Of a DNA stretch of 64,000 nt, positions 7,546-15,752 are shown piece after piece. How positions within the stretch are numbered: position 1 is the stretch's first letter; each line of letters opens with the position of its first letter. A program made the translations under genes and the position numbers. Source of the DNA: Flavobacterium profundi (GTDB lineage: Bacteria > Bacteroidota > Bacteroidia > Flavobacteriales > Flavobacteriaceae); assembly GCF_006491645.1 (NCBI RefSeq), contig NZ_VDCZ01000015.1, positions 29,425-93,424 on the forward strand, in the 5' to 3' direction. A model generated the notes under the pieces. It saw only the letters and a program-made list of their open reading frames with translations, had not been told where the DNA came from and searched no databases.

Positions 7546-7589
7546 TAAAAAAATCCCGATTTGTTCGGGATTTTTTTATTAGTAATTGG
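7535..7589. terminator. perfect 25-bp palindrome, bidirectional terminator with both stop codons
   Basis: Arms 7535-7559 and 7565-7589 are perfectly complementary around a 5-base loop. The core ATCCCGA/TCGGGAT is flanked by seven A and seven T. The arms include the last codons and stops of both convergent genes, so both proteins end in Asn-Tyr. Confidence 0.9.
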
Positions 7590-8733
7590 TTTTAAAATAA
7601 CTCACCTGTATTGTGGTTCCTTTTCCAATTTCTGAATGTACCACTCTAATGTTACCTTTATGGTATTCTTGAACAATTCTTTTTGTTAAGGATAATCCTA
7701 AACCCCAACCTCTTTTTTTAGTTGTAAAGCCTGGTTCGAATATTTTATAAAATTGATTTTTAGGAATGCCTTTTCCGGTATCGGTTACTCTAATTCTAAC
7801 TTTGTTTTTATCTTCCGAAATTGCAATTTGTAATTTACCTTTTCCTTTCATAGCATCAATGGCATTTTTGACTAAATTTTCAATAGTCCAACTATGTAAA
7901 ATAGGATTAATTGGAATTCTAATGGGATGTTCAGGTGCCGTAAATTGGAAAACCACATGGTTGGAAGATCTTGATTTTAAATATTCAAAAGAATTTTTAG
8001 TTTCTTCTACAATGTCTACCAATTCGAGTACGGGTTCACTACCAATTTTTGAAAACCGATCTGTAATCGTTTGTAGTCGATTAATATCTTTTTCGATTTC
8101 AACAATGGTGGAAGGTTCTACATTGTCTAATTTTAAAATTTCTAGCCAACCAATTAAAGAAGATAATGGTGTTCCAATTTGATGAGCCGTTTCTTTTGCC
8201 ATTCCAGCCCAAAGTTTATTTTGTGTAGCCATTTTAGTAGCTCTGTAAAAATTGTAAACGACTGCTCCAAATAAAATGATAATTAAAACTAAAGCTATGG
8301 GGTAATATTTTAATTTGTTTAATAAAGCAGAATTTCCATAGTAAATTAAGCGATAAGTATCATTGGAAAGATCCATTTGTATCGGTTGGTTTTCCGATTT
8401 CATTTTTTCAAAGAGTTTTCTCAATTGAATACTATCATTTTCGATTTCTGGATCTAAATTATTACTATTTAAAATCATACCTTCACTATTCACTTCAATC
8501 ATCGGATTGGAGCCATTTGCTTGAATGATTTCAAAAGGTAAACCTACATCGGTATTGCCATCAGCATTCGCTAAGGTTTTTTGGGCTGAAACCCAAAGTT
8601 CCATTTTTTTTCTTTCATCATTCTTGAAAATTTGAAAAAAAACATAAGTATTCCATAAAATGACAATAACGATTAAGAAGGAAGCTAAAATGATAAACCA
8701 ACGGGTTATATTTCTTTTTTCAGAAAATTGCAT
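7579..8733 (-). CDS. membrane sensor histidine kinase, orphan
   Basis: A 384-residue sensor kinase with the start taken at 8733 (MQFSEKRNITRW); the longer frame from 8769 adds an unlikely N-terminus. One membrane helix near residues 11-31, an extracytoplasmic sensing region of about 110 residues, and a second helix near 143-163 are followed by the phosphoacceptor motif KETAHQIGTPLSSL and a HATPase domain (NLVKNAIDAM, DTGKGIP, GWGLGLSLTKRI). No response regulator is adjacent, so its partner must be encoded elsewhere. It converges on the greA-HIT unit. The sensed signal is unknown. Confidence 0.9.
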   Translation of the reverse strand: MQFSEKRNITRWFIILASFLIVIVILWNTYVFFQIFKNDERKKMELWVSAQKTLANADGNTDVGLPFEIIQANGSNPMIEVNSEGMILNSNNLDPEIENDSIQLRKLFEKMKSENQPIQMDLSNDTYRLIYYGNSALLNKLKYYPIALVLIIILFGAVVYNFYRATKMATQNKLWAGMAKETAHQIGTPLSSLIGWLEILKLDNVEPSTIVEIEKDINRLQTITDRFSKIGSEPVLELVDIVEETKNSFEYLKSRSSNHVVFQFTAPEHPIRIPINPILHSWTIENLVKNAIDAMKGKGKLQIAISEDKNKVRIRVTDTGKGIPKNQFYKIFEPGFTTKKRGWGLGLSLTKRIVQEYHKGNIRVVHSEIGKGTTIQVSYFKTNY

Positions 8734-8859
8734 ATTTAATATTTGTAAGTAAAAATAGTAAAATCCCAATCAAGATGATAATTGTCTATATGTAAAACGT
8801 AAAATAGATCTAGATATTTTATAAAGAGCTTCTTGTTAAAGATATTCTCCGAAATCCAT

Positions 8860-8889
8860 TTGGGTTGGTCTTAAAAATATGTAAATTTG
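8860..8889 (+). promoter_or_regulatory. promoter of the flavin reductase-like gene
   Basis: TTG at 8860-8862, a 19-base spacer and TAAATTTG at 8882-8889 match the Bacteroidota -33/-7 promoter. The start codon lies 18 bases downstream, giving a very short leader. Confidence 0.75.
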
Positions 8890-8907
8890 TAAAAATCTTA
8901 TTTACAA

Positions 8908-9783
8908 ATGATATCTATTAATCCAAAAGACGTTACACCTGCTAAATTACAAGGCTATTTGCAAGGAGCTGTGGCACCAAGACCTATTGCATTTGCAAGT
9001 ACTATTGACGAAAATGGAAATCCTAATTTATCGCCATTTAGTTTTTTTAATGTTTTTAGTGCCAATCCACCGATATTAATTTTTTCTCCAGCAAGAAGGG
9101 TAAGAGATAATACCATTAAACATACTTTAATTAATGCGCATAGTACCAAAGAAGTAGTGATTAATGTAGTGAATTATGATATGGTTCAACAAATGTCACT
9201 TTCTAGTACTGAATACCCTGATGGTGTTAACGAATTTGAAAAAGCGGGTTTAACAATGCTTCAGTCTGATATAGTAAAGCCTTTTCGAGTAGCAGAAAGT
9301 CCCGTGCAATTTGAATGCAAAATAAACGAAATTATAGCATTAGGAAATGAAGGTGGAGCTGGGAATTTGGTGATTTGCGAGGTGGTTAAAATACATATAG
9401 AGGAATCCGTTTTAGATGCAAATGGAGGTATCGATCAGCATAAGATTGATTTGGTAGCGCGTTGTGGTGGCAATTGGTATTCCAGAGCCAATAGTGGCTT
9501 GTTTGAAGTTGAAAAACCGCTTTCAACGATGGGAATTGGAGTAGATGCTATTCCAGAGTTTATTAAGAAAAGTACGGTTTTCTCTGGGAATGATTTAGGA
9601 ATTTTAGGAAATGTCGAAAGTATTCCAAAAGAAGAAGAAATTACTATCTTTGTAAACGAAAATTTTGGAGTAAAAGCCGTTTTGAGCAGTGATGACGAAA
9701 TCAAAAAACACGAACTTGCCAAGCAATATATTGATAAGAATGAGGTCTTAAGCGCTTGGAAAGTATTATTAGCAAATAAATAA
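8908..9783 (+). CDS. flavin reductase-like FMN-binding split-barrel protein
   Basis: A 291-residue protein of the flavin reductase-like/DIM6-NTAB family (FMN-binding split barrel) in about the first 200 residues. Signature stretches are VAPRPIAFASTIDENGNPN, LSPFSFFNVFSANPP and IFSPARR. The C-terminal 90 residues (DAIPEF, then a Lys- and Glu-rich tail) are an extension common in flavobacterial members. It likely binds FMN and acts as a cytoplasmic oxidoreductase of unknown substrate. It has its own promoter, and the DUF3127 gene follows after 11 bases, so they probably form one transcript. Confidence 0.8.
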   Translation: MISINPKDVTPAKLQGYLQGAVAPRPIAFASTIDENGNPNLSPFSFFNVFSANPPILIFSPARRVRDNTIKHTLINAHSTKEVVINVVNYDMVQQMSLSSTEYPDGVNEFEKAGLTMLQSDIVKPFRVAESPVQFECKINEIIALGNEGGAGNLVICEVVKIHIEESVLDANGGIDQHKIDLVARCGGNWYSRANSGLFEVEKPLSTMGIGVDAIPEFIKKSTVFSGNDLGILGNVESIPKEEEITIFVNENFGVKAVLSSDDEIKKHELAKQYIDKNEVLSAWKVLLANK

Positions 9784-9794
9784 ATTTATAAGAA

Positions 9795-10172
9795 ATGGAA
9801 GTAACAGGAAGAGTAAAAGTGATTAACCCAGTACAGCAGGTTAGTGCAACATTTAAGAAAAGAGAGTTAGTGGTTACCACAGAAGAACAATATCCACAAC
9901 ACATCATGATTGAGTTTACTCAAGATAAAACAGATTTATTAAATAATTATACACCTGGGGAACAAGTTAAAGTATCTATTAATTTAAGAGGTAGAGAATG
10001 GGTAAATCCACAAGGTGAAACTAAATATTTTAATTCTATTCAAGGTTGGAGAATTGAAAAATTACAAGCTGAAGCACCAGTAACTGGGCAAATGCCTCCA
10101 ATGCCAGCTGCAGATGCTTTTGAACCAGCAACCAATTTTAATGAAGAAGAACACGACGATCTTCCTTTTTAA
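9795..10172 (+). CDS. DUF3127 OB-fold-like protein
   Basis: A 125-residue protein matching the DUF3127 family by the pattern MEVTGRVKVINPVQQVS, FKKRELVVTTEEQYPQHI and REWVNPQGETKYFNSIQGW. The family resembles single-strand DNA-binding OB folds. Here the acidic tail EEEHDDLPF closely resembles the C-terminal tip of SSB (DDDIPF), which recruits repair and replication partners. That suggests a nucleic-acid or genome-maintenance role, though none is established. It follows the flavin reductase-like gene closely and ends at a hairpin. Confidence 0.75.
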   Translation: MEVTGRVKVINPVQQVSATFKKRELVVTTEEQYPQHIMIEFTQDKTDLLNNYTPGEQVKVSINLRGREWVNPQGETKYFNSIQGWRIEKLQAEAPVTGQMPPMPAADAFEPATNFNEEEHDDLPF

Positions 10173-10193
10173 AAATAATACCCTATAAATTTG

Positions 10194-10235
10194 AAGTCAG
10201 AAGTTTTAGTGAACACTATAATTTCTGACTTTTTT
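10194..10235 (+). terminator. probable terminator after the DUF3127 gene
   Basis: Arms AAGTCAGAA (10194-10202) and TTCTGACTT (10223-10231), a 20-base loop and a following T run. The long loop lowers confidence. A TAAATTTG box at 10186-10193 overlaps the left side and could be a promoter for aat. Confidence 0.5.
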
Positions 10236-10267
10236 AATACCAAGTTTTTAATTTCGAATTTTATGAC

Positions 10268-10909
10268 ATGCATTTTTTAACAAAAGACATTTATTTTCCA
10301 CCCGTTGAGGAAGCTTCACCTGAAGGTATATTGGCTGTAGGTGGTGATTTATCCATAGAGCGTCTTTTGCTAGCTTATAAAAGTGGTATTTTTCCTTGGT
10401 TTGAAGAGGATGAACCTATTCTTTGGTGGGCACCTGAGGAACGTATGGTGTTGTTTTTTGAAGACTTGAAAATTTCAAAAAGTATGCGAAACGTACTCAA
10501 TCAAAATAAATTTAAAGTCACATTTAATACGGCTTTTAAAGAAGTGATATCCCATTGCAAAAAAATAGTTAGAAAAGACCAACCGGGCACTTGGATTACC
10601 AATGAAATGGTTGAAGCTTATTGTAAACTACATGAAATAGGAGTGGCAAAAAGTGTGGAAGTCTGGTTAGATAATGAATTAGTTGGTGGTTTATATGGTG
10701 TCGATTTAGGTCATATCTTTTGTGGCGAAAGTATGTTTTCCAAAGTTTCCAATGCAAGTAAAGTCGCATTTATTCATTTAGTAAAATTTTTGGAACAAAA
10801 CAACTATCGCATTTTGGATTGCCAAGTATATAATGATCATTTAGCCTCATTAGGTTGTATGGAAATCGATAGAGATGATTTTATGATGGTTTTAAAACAC
10901 GGGTTATGA
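10268..10909 (+). CDS. aat: leucyl/phenylalanyl-tRNA--protein transferase
   Basis: Aat transfers Leu or Phe from aminoacyl-tRNA to N-terminal Lys or Arg of proteins, marking them for ClpS/ClpAP degradation (bacterial N-end rule). The 213-residue protein has normal length and conserved stretches: FPPVEEASPEGILAVGGDLS, YKSGIFPWFEE, WWAPEERMVL, GGLYGVDLGHIFCGESMFS and LDCQVYNDHLASLGC. It acts in the cytoplasm. The stop overlaps the start of the next small gene as ATGA, indicating translational coupling. Confidence 0.95.
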   Translation: MHFLTKDIYFPPVEEASPEGILAVGGDLSIERLLLAYKSGIFPWFEEDEPILWWAPEERMVLFFEDLKISKSMRNVLNQNKFKVTFNTAFKEVISHCKKIVRKDQPGTWITNEMVEAYCKLHEIGVAKSVEVWLDNELVGGLYGVDLGHIFCGESMFSKVSNASKVAFIHLVKFLEQNNYRILDCQVYNDHLASLGCMEIDRDDFMMVLKHGL

Positions 10910-11115
10910 TTTTATTTTTGACAGGGAATATTGTCCCACTTTTAGTTGCTTTACTTTTTTTGTCTTTATTAATTATAGGGATAGTTTTCTTAGTGTTGCA
11001 TTATACTGTAAAAAGTAAGATGCATTTCATTTGGAAAATATTACTTTTTCTTTTAGCAGTTTTGTTGACATTTATATTTCTATTAAACAATATTAGTGCT
11101 TTTTTTAATTTTTAA
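10906..11115 (+). CDS. small two-helix membrane protein coupled to aat
   Basis: A 69-residue hydrophobic protein with two membrane segments (about residues 4-30 and 41-65) and a short basic loop between them. Its ATG overlaps the aat stop by 4 bases (ATGA). Its own stop shares bases with the stop of the convergent thiF gene. No family is recognised, and a link to N-end-rule degradation is only suggested by coupling. Confidence 0.55.
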   Translation: MILFLTGNIVPLLVALLFLSLLIIGIVFLVLHYTVKSKMHFIWKILLFLLAVLLTFIFLLNNISAFFNF

Positions 11116-11822
11116 AATTTTAGCTTCCTAAATTGCCATTCCAAAGTATTCAACACAATCAATTCATTAGTTAAACAAGGTAAATTGGTAATCACCTTTA
11201 AGGTTTCATGAGCCATCATTGTACCAATAATACCCGGTAAAGTACCTAAAACGCCATTCAAACTGCAATTAGAAACGTCTTCTGGATTGGGTGGTTCTGG
11301 GAAAATATCCCTTAGGTTTTTACTTCCTTTATGATTGAACACAGCAATTTGTCCTTCAAATTTTAAAATACTACCATAAACTAATGGCTTTCCTAGTTTT
11401 ACACAAGTATCGTTTACCAAATAACGCGTGGTAAAATTGTCACAACCATCAATCACAATGTCAAAAGAAGCAAGAATAGACTCACAAGTTGCAGGTGTAA
11501 TTTTTTCATTAAAGACACTATAATTTAGGTTCGGATTTAACTCTTTCAATAGTTCTAAGGCAGTAGTGGCTTTTGGGGAACCAATCTGATTTTCGCGATA
11601 TAAAATTTGACGGTGTAAATTGGATAATTCAATCACATCAAAATCAGCAATGCCAATTGTCCCAACACCTGATGCTGCCAAATATTGTAAAATAGGACAA
11701 CCTAAGCCACCAGCTCCAATTACTATTATTTTTGCTTTTTTAATTTTTTCCTGACCTTCATTTCCTATTTCAGGAAGTAGCATCGGTTTGGTGTAACGTA
11801 AATAATCTTGAATTTCAAGCAT
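11112..11822 (-). CDS. thiF: ThiF/MoeB-family adenylyltransferase (ThiS activating)
   Basis: A 236-residue E1-like enzyme that adenylates the C-terminal Gly-Gly of ThiS so that sulfur can be loaded for thiazole synthesis. Visible motifs are the nucleotide-binding loop IVIGAGGLGCP, IADFDVIELSNLHRQILY, the catalytic-loop region SPKA and GVLGTLPGIIG. The paired CxxC zinc motifs of many MoeB/ThiF proteins are not visible; only a single Cys (SNCSLNG) is present there. It is the last gene of the thi operon, 5 bases after thiH. MoeB function is the alternative, but context favours ThiF. Confidence 0.9.
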   Translation of the reverse strand: MLEIQDYLRYTKPMLLPEIGNEGQEKIKKAKIIVIGAGGLGCPILQYLAASGVGTIGIADFDVIELSNLHRQILYRENQIGSPKATTALELLKELNPNLNYSVFNEKITPATCESILASFDIVIDGCDNFTTRYLVNDTCVKLGKPLVYGSILKFEGQIAVFNHKGSKNLRDIFPEPPNPEDVSNCSLNGVLGTLPGIIGTMMAHETLKVITNLPCLTNELIVLNTLEWQFRKLKF

Positions 11823-11827
11823 AGTTT

Positions 11828-12943
11828 TTAAGAATTATAATTTGCATCCCAATCTTTCCATACCGGTTCGTATCCTTGTTTTTTGATGATTGCAGCGATT
11901 ACATCAGCTGAACGCTCATCGCTAGTTTCAAATTGTTCCAAAGATTGTTTGTCTACACTATAACCACCAGGGTTGGTCTTTGAACCCGCGCTCATAGTAG
12001 TTGTTCCAATGGGAATAATATGATTTCTGAAATTCTCATTTTCTCGAGTTGAAATGGAAATTTCTAAATCGGGATTCCAAATACGATATGCACAAATTAA
12101 TTGTGTAAGGTCTTTATCATGCATGATAAAATTAGGCTCTATAATTCCTTCTGCTGGTCTAAGTCTAGGAAAGGATACCGAATATTTGGTTTGCCAATAG
12201 GTTTTCTGTAAATAATCGATATGTAAGGCATTAAAGAAACTATCGGTCCGCCAATCTTCCAAACCTAATAATACTCCTAAACCTATTTTATGAATGCCCG
12301 CTTTCCCTATGCGATCGGGAGTCTCTAAACGAAATTCAAAATTTGACTTTTTCCCTTTTGGATGATAGTGCTTGTAGACTTCTTGATGATAGGTTTCTTG
12401 GTAAACCAAAACGGTATGTACACCCGCTTGATGCAAACTGACATATTCTGATTCACTAAGTGGCTGTACTTCTACTGAAATAGTAGCAAAGTGTTTTTTT
12501 ATGATTCCTATGGCATTTAAAAAATAGTTGATGTTAACGGTATAATTGGCTTCTCCTGTAACCAATAAAACATGATTAAACCCTGCCTTTTTTAACACTT
12601 CAATTTCTGCTTTTATTTCCGTATCTGTTAGTGTTTTTCTTTTAATCTTATTGTCTAAACTGAAACCACAATAGGTACATATATTCTGACATTCGTTGCT
12701 TAAATATAATGGAGCATACATTTGTATGGTTTTTCCAAAACGTTGTTTGGTTAATAAATGGCATTTTTGTGCCATAATTTCTAAATATTCAGAAGCTATG
12801 GGAGCAATAAGATGCAAGAAATCAGTTAGGGTGCACTTTTCTTTCGAAAGGCTTTTTTCTACATCTGTAGCCGTAGTTTGATATATTTTGTTTTGAATGG
12901 TTGCCCAATCATATTGTTTGAATATTTCGTTAAAGGTGCTCAT
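11828..12943 (-). CDS. thiH: 2-iminoacetate synthase ThiH (radical SAM)
   Basis: ThiH cleaves tyrosine by radical SAM chemistry to give dehydroglycine (2-iminoacetate) for the thiazole ring. The 371-residue protein has the [4Fe-4S] motif CQNICTYC (CxxxCxxC) at about residue 80, followed by VLLVTGEANY and the C-terminal AGSKTNPGGY region. Its presence instead of glycine oxidase ThiO points to the anaerobe-compatible route. It lies between thiG and thiF in the same orientation. Confidence 0.95.
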   Translation of the reverse strand: MSTFNEIFKQYDWATIQNKIYQTTATDVEKSLSKEKCTLTDFLHLIAPIASEYLEIMAQKCHLLTKQRFGKTIQMYAPLYLSNECQNICTYCGFSLDNKIKRKTLTDTEIKAEIEVLKKAGFNHVLLVTGEANYTVNINYFLNAIGIIKKHFATISVEVQPLSESEYVSLHQAGVHTVLVYQETYHQEVYKHYHPKGKKSNFEFRLETPDRIGKAGIHKIGLGVLLGLEDWRTDSFFNALHIDYLQKTYWQTKYSVSFPRLRPAEGIIEPNFIMHDKDLTQLICAYRIWNPDLEISISTRENENFRNHIIPIGTTTMSAGSKTNPGGYSVDKQSLEQFETSDERSADVIAAIIKKQGYEPVWKDWDANYNS

Positions 12944-12982
12944 CTGTTTTGGTTTTGAATAGATAACTAATTGTATAGATCT

Positions 12983-13753
12983 TTATTCATTTAAGAATGC
13001 CGTTAAGGGGCTCGAAGCTTGCGCTAGATTAGAGGTTTGACCCAATTGTGCCTCATACGCTTTTCTACCAGCAAATACAGCTTCTTTAAATGCTTCAGCC
13101 ATTAATTTTGGGTTTTGTGCAACTGCAATGGCTGTATTTACCAAAACCGCATCGGCTCCTATTTCCATGGCTTTTGCCGCATCAGATGGGGCTCCAATAC
13201 CTGCATCAACTATAACGGGTACTTTGCTTTGCTCTATAATAATTTCTAAAAAGTCGATTGTTTTTAACCCTTTGTTACTTCCAATTGGGGATCCTAAAGG
13301 CATAACAGCAGCTGTTCCTGCATCTTCTAAAAGTTTACATAAAACAGGATCAGCATGAATATAAGGTAATACGATAAAACCTTCTTTTGCTAAAACTTCG
13401 GTTGCTTTTAAGGTTTCAATAGGGTTGGGTAATAGGTATTTCGGATCGGGGTGAATTTCTAATTTTAAAAAAGAGGTTTCAAATGCATCTCTGGCCAATT
13501 GAGCGGCAAGAATAGCTTCTTTTGCATTTCGTGCACCAGAAGTATTGGGTAACAAATGAATATGTTTGTGGTTCAAATGAGAAAGAATGGCATCGGTTTC
13601 TGTTTCAAAATCGACTCTTTTTAAAGCTACAGTTACTAATTCACTTTCGGAAGCTAAAACCGCTTCTTCCATTTGTTGGTTGGAACCAAATTTACCCGTT
13701 CCTAAAAATAATCGAGAAGTGAAGGAAGTTGTTCCTATTTTAAATGTTGACAT
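12983..13753 (-). CDS. thiG: thiazole synthase ThiG
   Basis: ThiG condenses deoxyxylulose 5-phosphate, dehydroglycine and ThiS thiocarboxylate sulfur into the thiazole phosphate. The 256-residue TIM-barrel protein shows FTSRLFLGTGKF, VTVALKRVDF, LLPNTSGARNAKEA, VMPLGSPIGSNKG and the phosphate-binding PVIVDAGIGAPSDAAKAMEI. Its start overlaps the end of thiE by 14 bases. The lysine in the VALKR stretch fits the Schiff-base position. Confidence 0.95.
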   Translation of the reverse strand: MSTFKIGTTSFTSRLFLGTGKFGSNQQMEEAVLASESELVTVALKRVDFETETDAILSHLNHKHIHLLPNTSGARNAKEAILAAQLARDAFETSFLKLEIHPDPKYLLPNPIETLKATEVLAKEGFIVLPYIHADPVLCKLLEDAGTAAVMPLGSPIGSNKGLKTIDFLEIIIEQSKVPVIVDAGIGAPSDAAKAMEIGADAVLVNTAIAVAQNPKLMAEAFKEAVFAGRKAYEAQLGQTSNLAQASSPLTAFLNE

Positions 13754-14363
13754 GCATTTTTTCGTTTAGTGTTGTTATAAGTGTTGGGTTTTGAGTTAGT
13801 AAACCAGAGATTGCCACACCATAAAGACCAGTCTCTATTAGTAAATCAATATCTTCTAAAGTAATACCTCCAATGGCTATTACTGGTGTAAAAATGTTTT
13901 CTTGTTTCATTTTTTGTAGCAGTTTTTCATAACCTTCTAAACCGAGTATCGGACTTAATTTTTCTTTGGTAGGAGTAAAACGGAAAGGACCAAGTCCAAT
14001 ATAATTGCAGTTTTCAATTGCTCTTTGTTGAATATGATTCCAAGTATTAGCTGTACCGCCAATAATTTTTTTATCTCCTAAAATATTTCTTGCAGCCTTA
14101 ATGGGCATATCATCTAACCCTAAATGAACTCCGTCTGCGTCTAACTGATAAGCCAAGTCTACCTTATCATTAATAATAAAAGTGGCTTGATACGATTGAC
14201 AAAGAACTTTGGTTTGTTCTGCAACGGTATAAAAATCTTGGGCATTGGCATTTTTAAAACGCAATTGTACCCATTTACAACCATGATCCAAAACATTTTT
14301 AATGTTTGAAAGTTGCTCTTCTATGGTGTTTCCTTGTGAAATATACTGTAGTTTGTTATGCAT
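13740..14363 (-). CDS. thiE: thiamine-phosphate synthase ThiE
   Basis: ThiE joins HMP-pyrophosphate to thiazole phosphate to form thiamin phosphate. The 207-residue barrel protein carries WVQLRFKNA, FIINDKVDLAYQLDADGVHLG (split here around the conserved NDK), IIGGTAN, YIGLGPFRFTPTKE and VIAIGGIT, all typical of functional ThiE. It overlaps thiD by 8 bases and thiG by 14. A second, more diverged ThiE/TenI-like gene lies in the same operon; this copy retains the better motif set and is the likely synthase. Confidence 0.92.
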   Translation of the reverse strand: MHNKLQYISQGNTIEEQLSNIKNVLDHGCKWVQLRFKNANAQDFYTVAEQTKVLCQSYQATFIINDKVDLAYQLDADGVHLGLDDMPIKAARNILGDKKIIGGTANTWNHIQQRAIENCNYIGLGPFRFTPTKEKLSPILGLEGYEKLLQKMKQENIFTPVIAIGGITLEDIDLLIETGLYGVAISGLLTQNPTLITTLNEKMHVNI

Positions 14364-15111
14364 AATGATATCCTAATAAAGTGGGATTGGAATTGAGATA
14401 GTTTTCAATATATAATTTGGCTTTTTTACAGGAAAAGTATACATCTTCTCCTAAAGCAAGATGTGCAGCAATTGCAGTTGCTAAGACACACCCTGAACCG
14501 TGTTTTTCATAAAGGACCTTATGGGTTGGTGGTAAACTTGTTTTTTTATTAGCAATGAATAAATCATCTGTACCTTTGTTTTCTTTGTTGTGACCTCCTT
14601 TTAAAAATACAGCACAATAGTCGGATAGGGCTAAAGCTCCGTTTTCGATACTGTTACCCAACGGGATTAATTTTACAATCTCTTGATAATTCGGTGTAAT
14701 TATATCTACTTGTTTGAGTATATGGTACAATTGCATTTGGTTTTCAATCTTTAAAAAGTCGAAAGCTGTACTGGAGCGCAAAACTGTATCCCAAACGATT
14801 TTTACTTCTGGAGCCCATTTTTTGCAACTCAACACAACTGCTTCCAAATAGTCTAAAGAAGGTACAATGCCTATTTTAATTGCGGAAACGGGATAGGTTT
14901 CTAAAAGTAAACGTATCGATTCCAGCACAAAATCAAGGGGTATCCATGTGGTTTTTACAAAGGTACTTTCGGTTTGAATCGTATTTGCAGTTAAAACGGA
15001 TAAACCATATACTTGAAGTTGTTCCAATGTTTTAATGTCTGCTAAAACACCAGCCCCTCCAGAAGGATCAAAACCCGCTATGGTAAGTAAGTATGGACGA
15101 TTTTTTGACAT
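14356..15111 (-). CDS. thiD: hydroxymethylpyrimidine (phosphate) kinase ThiD
   Basis: ThiD phosphorylates HMP and HMP-P to the pyrophosphate used by ThiE. The 251-residue ribokinase-fold protein has LTIAGFDPSGGAGVLADIKT at the N-terminus, a kinase anion-hole region EKHGSGCVLATAIAAHLA near residue 210, and TPNYQEI in the middle. It overlaps the TenI-like gene by 34 bases and thiE by 8, implying tight translational coupling. Confidence 0.95.
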   Translation of the reverse strand: MSKNRPYLLTIAGFDPSGGAGVLADIKTLEQLQVYGLSVLTANTIQTESTFVKTTWIPLDFVLESIRLLLETYPVSAIKIGIVPSLDYLEAVVLSCKKWAPEVKIVWDTVLRSSTAFDFLKIENQMQLYHILKQVDIITPNYQEIVKLIPLGNSIENGALALSDYCAVFLKGGHNKENKGTDDLFIANKKTSLPPTHKVLYEKHGSGCVLATAIAAHLALGEDVYFSCKKAKLYIENYLNSNPTLLGYHYA

Positions 15112-15671
15112 TTTTTAAAATTTTGAATAGGGTTGGTACTGTTCCAAATTGTGCCAAGCAAAGCCACGTCATCGAAACCTTGTGTAAGGGTTGCTGCAAT
15201 ATTTTCGGCTGAAATTCCTCCTAAAGCAATCCATTTAGTTTTCCAATTGGTTCGTTCTTTTGTTTGCTCTAAGAGGTTTTGTGTAGGCTTATAATCTGTT
15301 TTAGAAATACTAGGATAAATCGGACTTATAAAAGCAGCATCGTATCGTTCAGATAAATTGTTAAAATCAGCTATTGTATGTACGGAAGTAGATAAGAATG
15401 GAACCAATTTTTGAAAGTTATCGGGAATAGTTTGTCTTACTTTTTCTGAAAAATGTAGCCGTTCCAACTGAAATTCTGCAACTAAATTATACTGTTGATG
15501 CAATACCAATTTACAATGGTATTTTGAATCAATAGCAGCTATATAGCAACGTAATTTTTCTTCGGATGCATCTGGTTTTCGAATGTGAAACAATTCCAAA
15601 CCTTCTTCAAAAAGCGCTTGTATTATTTGATGTTCGTTTGCTATTTCCGTTGGATTTGAAATTACTATCAT
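15078..15671 (-). CDS. second ThiE/TenI-like protein
   Basis: A 197-residue TIM-barrel protein of the ThiE/TenI superfamily, shorter and more diverged than the ThiE encoded downstream. It has LFHIRKPDASEE, KLVLHQQYNLVAEF in place of the canonical IINDKVDLA segment, SPIYPSISKTDYKP and WIALGGISAENI. The NDK catalytic segment of ThiE is replaced by LHQQYN, so it more likely resembles TenI (thiazole tautomerase) than a second synthase. It is third in the operon, 81 bases after thiC, and overlaps thiD by 34 bases. Confidence 0.75.
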   Translation of the reverse strand: MIVISNPTEIANEHQIIQALFEEGLELFHIRKPDASEEKLRCYIAAIDSKYHCKLVLHQQYNLVAEFQLERLHFSEKVRQTIPDNFQKLVPFLSTSVHTIADFNNLSERYDAAFISPIYPSISKTDYKPTQNLLEQTKERTNWKTKWIALGGISAENIAATLTQGFDDVALLGTIWNSTNPIQNFKKCQKIVHTYLP

Positions 15672-15752
15672 GATTTTTCTTTTATGAAATCTAAGTTCTC
15701 AATACATTTTTATTCCGTTTCTCTCTATAAAAAACACTCGAACTCACGATTG

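Noticed and set aside
8734..8769. Longer N-terminus of the histidine kinase
   Set aside because: The added 12 residues precede a normal MQFSEKRN start and put an odd hydrophobic segment before the first membrane helix.
10186..10235. Promoter plus leader attenuator for aat, like greA and rimP
   Set aside because: The hairpin has a 20-base loop and is better explained as the DUF3127 terminator; the TAAATTTG box may be chance.
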